A stretch of DNA of 41,022 nucleotides, from assembly GCA_018818105.1 (NCBI GenBank), contig JAHISK010000002.1, positions 1-41,022 of the forward strand, written 5' to 3'. The notes under the pieces were generated by a model, which was not told the origin of the DNA, searched no databases, and was given only the letters and a program-made list of their open reading frames with translations. This DNA comes from Candidatus Omnitrophota bacterium. Its GTDB lineage: Bacteria > Omnitrophota > Gorgyraeia > Duberdicusellales > 4484-171. Shown here in pieces: positions 39,415-41,022 of this stretch (position 1 is its first letter; each line of letters starts with the position of its first letter). Position numbers and translations under genes: made by a program.

Positions 39415-39919
39415 AGCAGCGGCTTTCACGTTAGCAGAAGTATTAGTTGTTTCGTTCATTCTCATAATAATTATCGCGGCTATATCATCGTTGGTGAATA
39501 TTAGCCAGTTATCGCAGCCGATAAGCGTGAAAAAAATAGCCGTTGCTCATCAAGCTAGAAATGTTATGAACTGGATAAGTAAAGACGCGCGTCAGACAAG
39601 CGGGTATCAAATTAATAATAACGCGCCGACATCTGACTATATTAAGTTTCAGCTTTGTACGGGGCATAATGGCACGGATTTGCAATGGAATTCTGATTTT
39701 ATTGAGTACAGTTATGACTCTTCATCCGATATTATTGTGCGTAATGATACAGGAACGGGGCAATCGTGGCAGTTCTATGATATTATAGCTTCTCCCTTTG
39801 ATGTGAGCCGAGTTGATGAAGATATTTTAGGGGTTACTATTGCTGTTGAAAAAGCAGTGAGAGGAACTATAACGGTAGGGTACAATTTAACTATGGAGAT
39901 AAAATTAAGAAATGGGTAA
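39350..39919 (+). CDS. Type IV pseudopilin, PilW/GspJ-like
   Basis: The frame contains PTKAAAFTLAEVLVVSFILIIIIAAISSLVN, a prepilin-type segment with Glu at +5 and Ala instead of Gly before the cleavage site. From ATG 39350 the leader would be 25 residues and overlap the previous gene by 65 bases. TTG 39404 would give a short, more typical leader. The globular part has NVMNWISKDARQTSGYQI, the pattern of PilW/GspJ. The next gene overlaps by 8 bases. Confidence 0.8.
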   Translation: MLNGNKGKEQCGLICRRELPTKAAAFTLAEVLVVSFILIIIIAAISSLVNISQLSQPISVKKIAVAHQARNVMNWISKDARQTSGYQINNNAPTSDYIKFQLCTGHNGTDLQWNSDFIEYSYDSSSDIIVRNDTGTGQSWQFYDIIASPFDVSRVDEDILGVTIAVEKAVRGTITVGYNLTMEIKLRNG

Positions 39920-40817
39920 AGCGGGGTTTATATTAGTTTGGGCGATGTTGCTTATGGTAGTTGTGGGTATACTGCTGGGCGGTTTTTTCTTGAATACTAT
40001 AAACGAAAACGCTTTAGTAAAAAGGCACGTAGCTTCTATAAGAGCTTTCTGGCTGGCTGAAGCGGGATTAGCTGAGGCACTTCATAATTTGCCGTCAAAT
40101 ATACCGGAGACTTCTTTGCCTTTGGGTAATATTAATTATGTGTATAATGCTACTACAGGAACCCCTTTTACAGTAGGTGTTTCGAATTATTATAATGTAG
40201 CCGCGACTGGTACTGTTACATTGCCTTCAGTTGGCTATTTAGGCGGCAGCGTAAAAAGAGATCTAGCCGTGGTTGTTAGAGCGACTCCGCCGGATTCAAG
40301 TAAATTTCAACACGCGATTCGAACAACTGTGGTTTTAGATATTAGCGGAAGTGTTGAGATAAATGGAGATACTGAAGATTCCGCGGCTTTAGATTTCCCT
40401 GATTTATTTAATAGTACAAAAGCAGAGATGGAAGCAATGGCTACGAATTCATATACAAACCCACCAAATAATATAGCTCCTGTTGCTGGTATAACTTGGA
40501 TTAATCTTACGGAAGGAAGTGAGTTGAAGATAAGCGATAATGGGTGGACCGGCAGTGGGATTTTAGTAGTGTCGGGAGGCGATGTTCATATAACTGGCGG
40601 CGAGTTTGATGGTATTTTGTATGTAGTGGGCGACTTATTTATTTCAGGTAACCCTACAATTGATGGGTCTGTTCTTGTTGAAAGCGATACTTCTTTGGTT
40701 GACGATATTGATGTTACTGGAAACCCTACCATAAATTTTGATACTACCGAAATTTCAACCGCTTTGTCTTCTTTAGGCTTTGCTTCTTCAGAGATTGTTT
40801 CTTGGAAAGAGCAGTAA
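39912..40817 (+). CDS. PilX/GspK-like pilus assembly protein
   Basis: The 301 residues begin GKAGFILVWAMLLMVVVGILLGGFF, a PilX-N-type helix without Glu at +5. RHVASIRAFWLAEAGLAEALHNL follows, the hallmark of PilX-like proteins. From about residue 140 the chain is rich in Gly, Asn and short strands (DISGSVEINGDTE, GGDVHITGGEFDGILYVVGD, ISGNPTIDGSVLVE), suggesting a beta-helix. It probably sits at the pilus tip or start complex. A polymer-binding role is possible. Confidence 0.82.
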   Translation: MGKAGFILVWAMLLMVVVGILLGGFFLNTINENALVKRHVASIRAFWLAEAGLAEALHNLPSNIPETSLPLGNINYVYNATTGTPFTVGVSNYYNVAATGTVTLPSVGYLGGSVKRDLAVVVRATPPDSSKFQHAIRTTVVLDISGSVEINGDTEDSAALDFPDLFNSTKAEMEAMATNSYTNPPNNIAPVAGITWINLTEGSELKISDNGWTGSGILVVSGGDVHITGGEFDGILYVVGDLFISGNPTIDGSVLVESDTSLVDDIDVTGNPTINFDTTEISTALSSLGFASSEIVSWKEQ

Positions 40818-40920
40818 TCGTCCTGTCGAGGAATGCTGCTAGCGGCTAGTTTTACCAATTTTATCTCCAGCCAAATATTTGTTGCCCAAACAGCCTTTTA
40901 TCTTTATAATGGTAAGCAAT

Positions 40921-41022
40921 ATGGAAGGGTTTTGGATAGAACTATTAAAAAATAAAGTTCTTTGGACTGCTATTTTTTGCGCTGTTTTGGCGCAAGGTAT
41001 AAAAGTTATTTTAGGCCTAATA
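40921..41022 (+). CDS. Divergent PAP2 (DUF212) family protein, 5' part only
   Basis: The open frame runs to the window edge: MEGFWIELLKNKVLWTAIFC, then AVLAQGIKVILGLI. The short N-terminal helix and AQxxKVI match the start of DUF212 integral membrane proteins, which are related to acid phosphatases. An in-frame ATG at 40909 is an alternative start. No Shine-Dalgarno is seen. Only 34 residues are visible. Confidence 0.65.
   Translation, partial: MEGFWIELLKNKVLWTAIFCAVLAQGIKVILGLI

Noticed and set aside
40833-40955. Plus-strand 40-codon frame (MLLAASFTNFISSQIFVAQT...)
   Set aside because: It overlaps the start of the DUF212 gene in another frame and matches nothing I know.

Overview
The window is AT-rich bacterial chromosome from what looks like an uncultivated Gram-negative-type lineage. 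My best guess is Omnitrophota (PVC group) or a neighbouring candidate phylum, from the mix of a housekeeping core with bactofilin, type IV pseudopilins, FIST/GGDEF signalling, MNT/HEPN pairs and many diverged repeat hairpins between genes. No 16S gene is present, so placement is inference.

Layout. Positions 1-600 hold gene debris, including a minus-strand RadC fragment. Then come tRNA-Val and the classic thrS-infC-rpmI-rplT cluster. A Trk potassium-uptake block (RCK-N protein, TrkA, a 28-residue membrane ORF, TrkH) and an exported OB-fold-like protein lie between rplT and pheS-pheT, which directly follow rplT in many bacteria. A 6S-like RNA with its own promoter precedes rarA, a PAC2 gene, an NAD(P)HX epimerase gene and a UPF0280 gene. 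On the minus strand lie tRNA-Leu(GAG) and a three-gene signalling operon read FIST sensor, histidine kinase, response regulator-GGDEF. Then come cvpA, a NIF3-family gene, dnaG-rpoD, an MNT/HEPN pair, gatC-gatA-gatB-ctpA, tsaD, an mgtC-like gene, a bactofilin-HTH fusion, an HTH-membrane protein, larB-larC and tRNA-Met. The last 6 kb holds a cupin gene, a REC-only regulator, a PAS/HAMP histidine kinase, and a pseudopilin operon interrupted by an MntA/HepT-type pair. It ends in the start of a DUF212 (divergent PAP2) gene.

The strongest unexplained signal is a set of about a dozen intergenic elements with arms built from degenerate 7-nucleotide words. Most carry complementary arms and can fold into long hairpins. 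Different loci use different words (for example GAACTCC, GTCTATG, AAGTGGT, TAGTTCG, ACAGAAG, AACGAAG, AAATTCC, ACAATAA), but the 7-nt period is shared. Three copies have nearly the same right arm and a related core. One element encloses a truncated S23/four-helix-bundle gene. One sits in frame inside PheS, one appears to encode the signal anchor of an exported protein, and two overlap the stop codons of upstream genes.

Together the genes cover translation (ThrRS, PheRS, IF3, L35, L20, GatCAB, TsaD, three tRNAs), replication and transcription initiation (DnaG, sigma-70, 6S RNA), potassium homeostasis, nickel-pincer cofactor synthesis (LarB/LarC), envelope and cytoskeleton functions (bactofilin, CtpA, CvpA), and surface pili with nearby two-component signalling.
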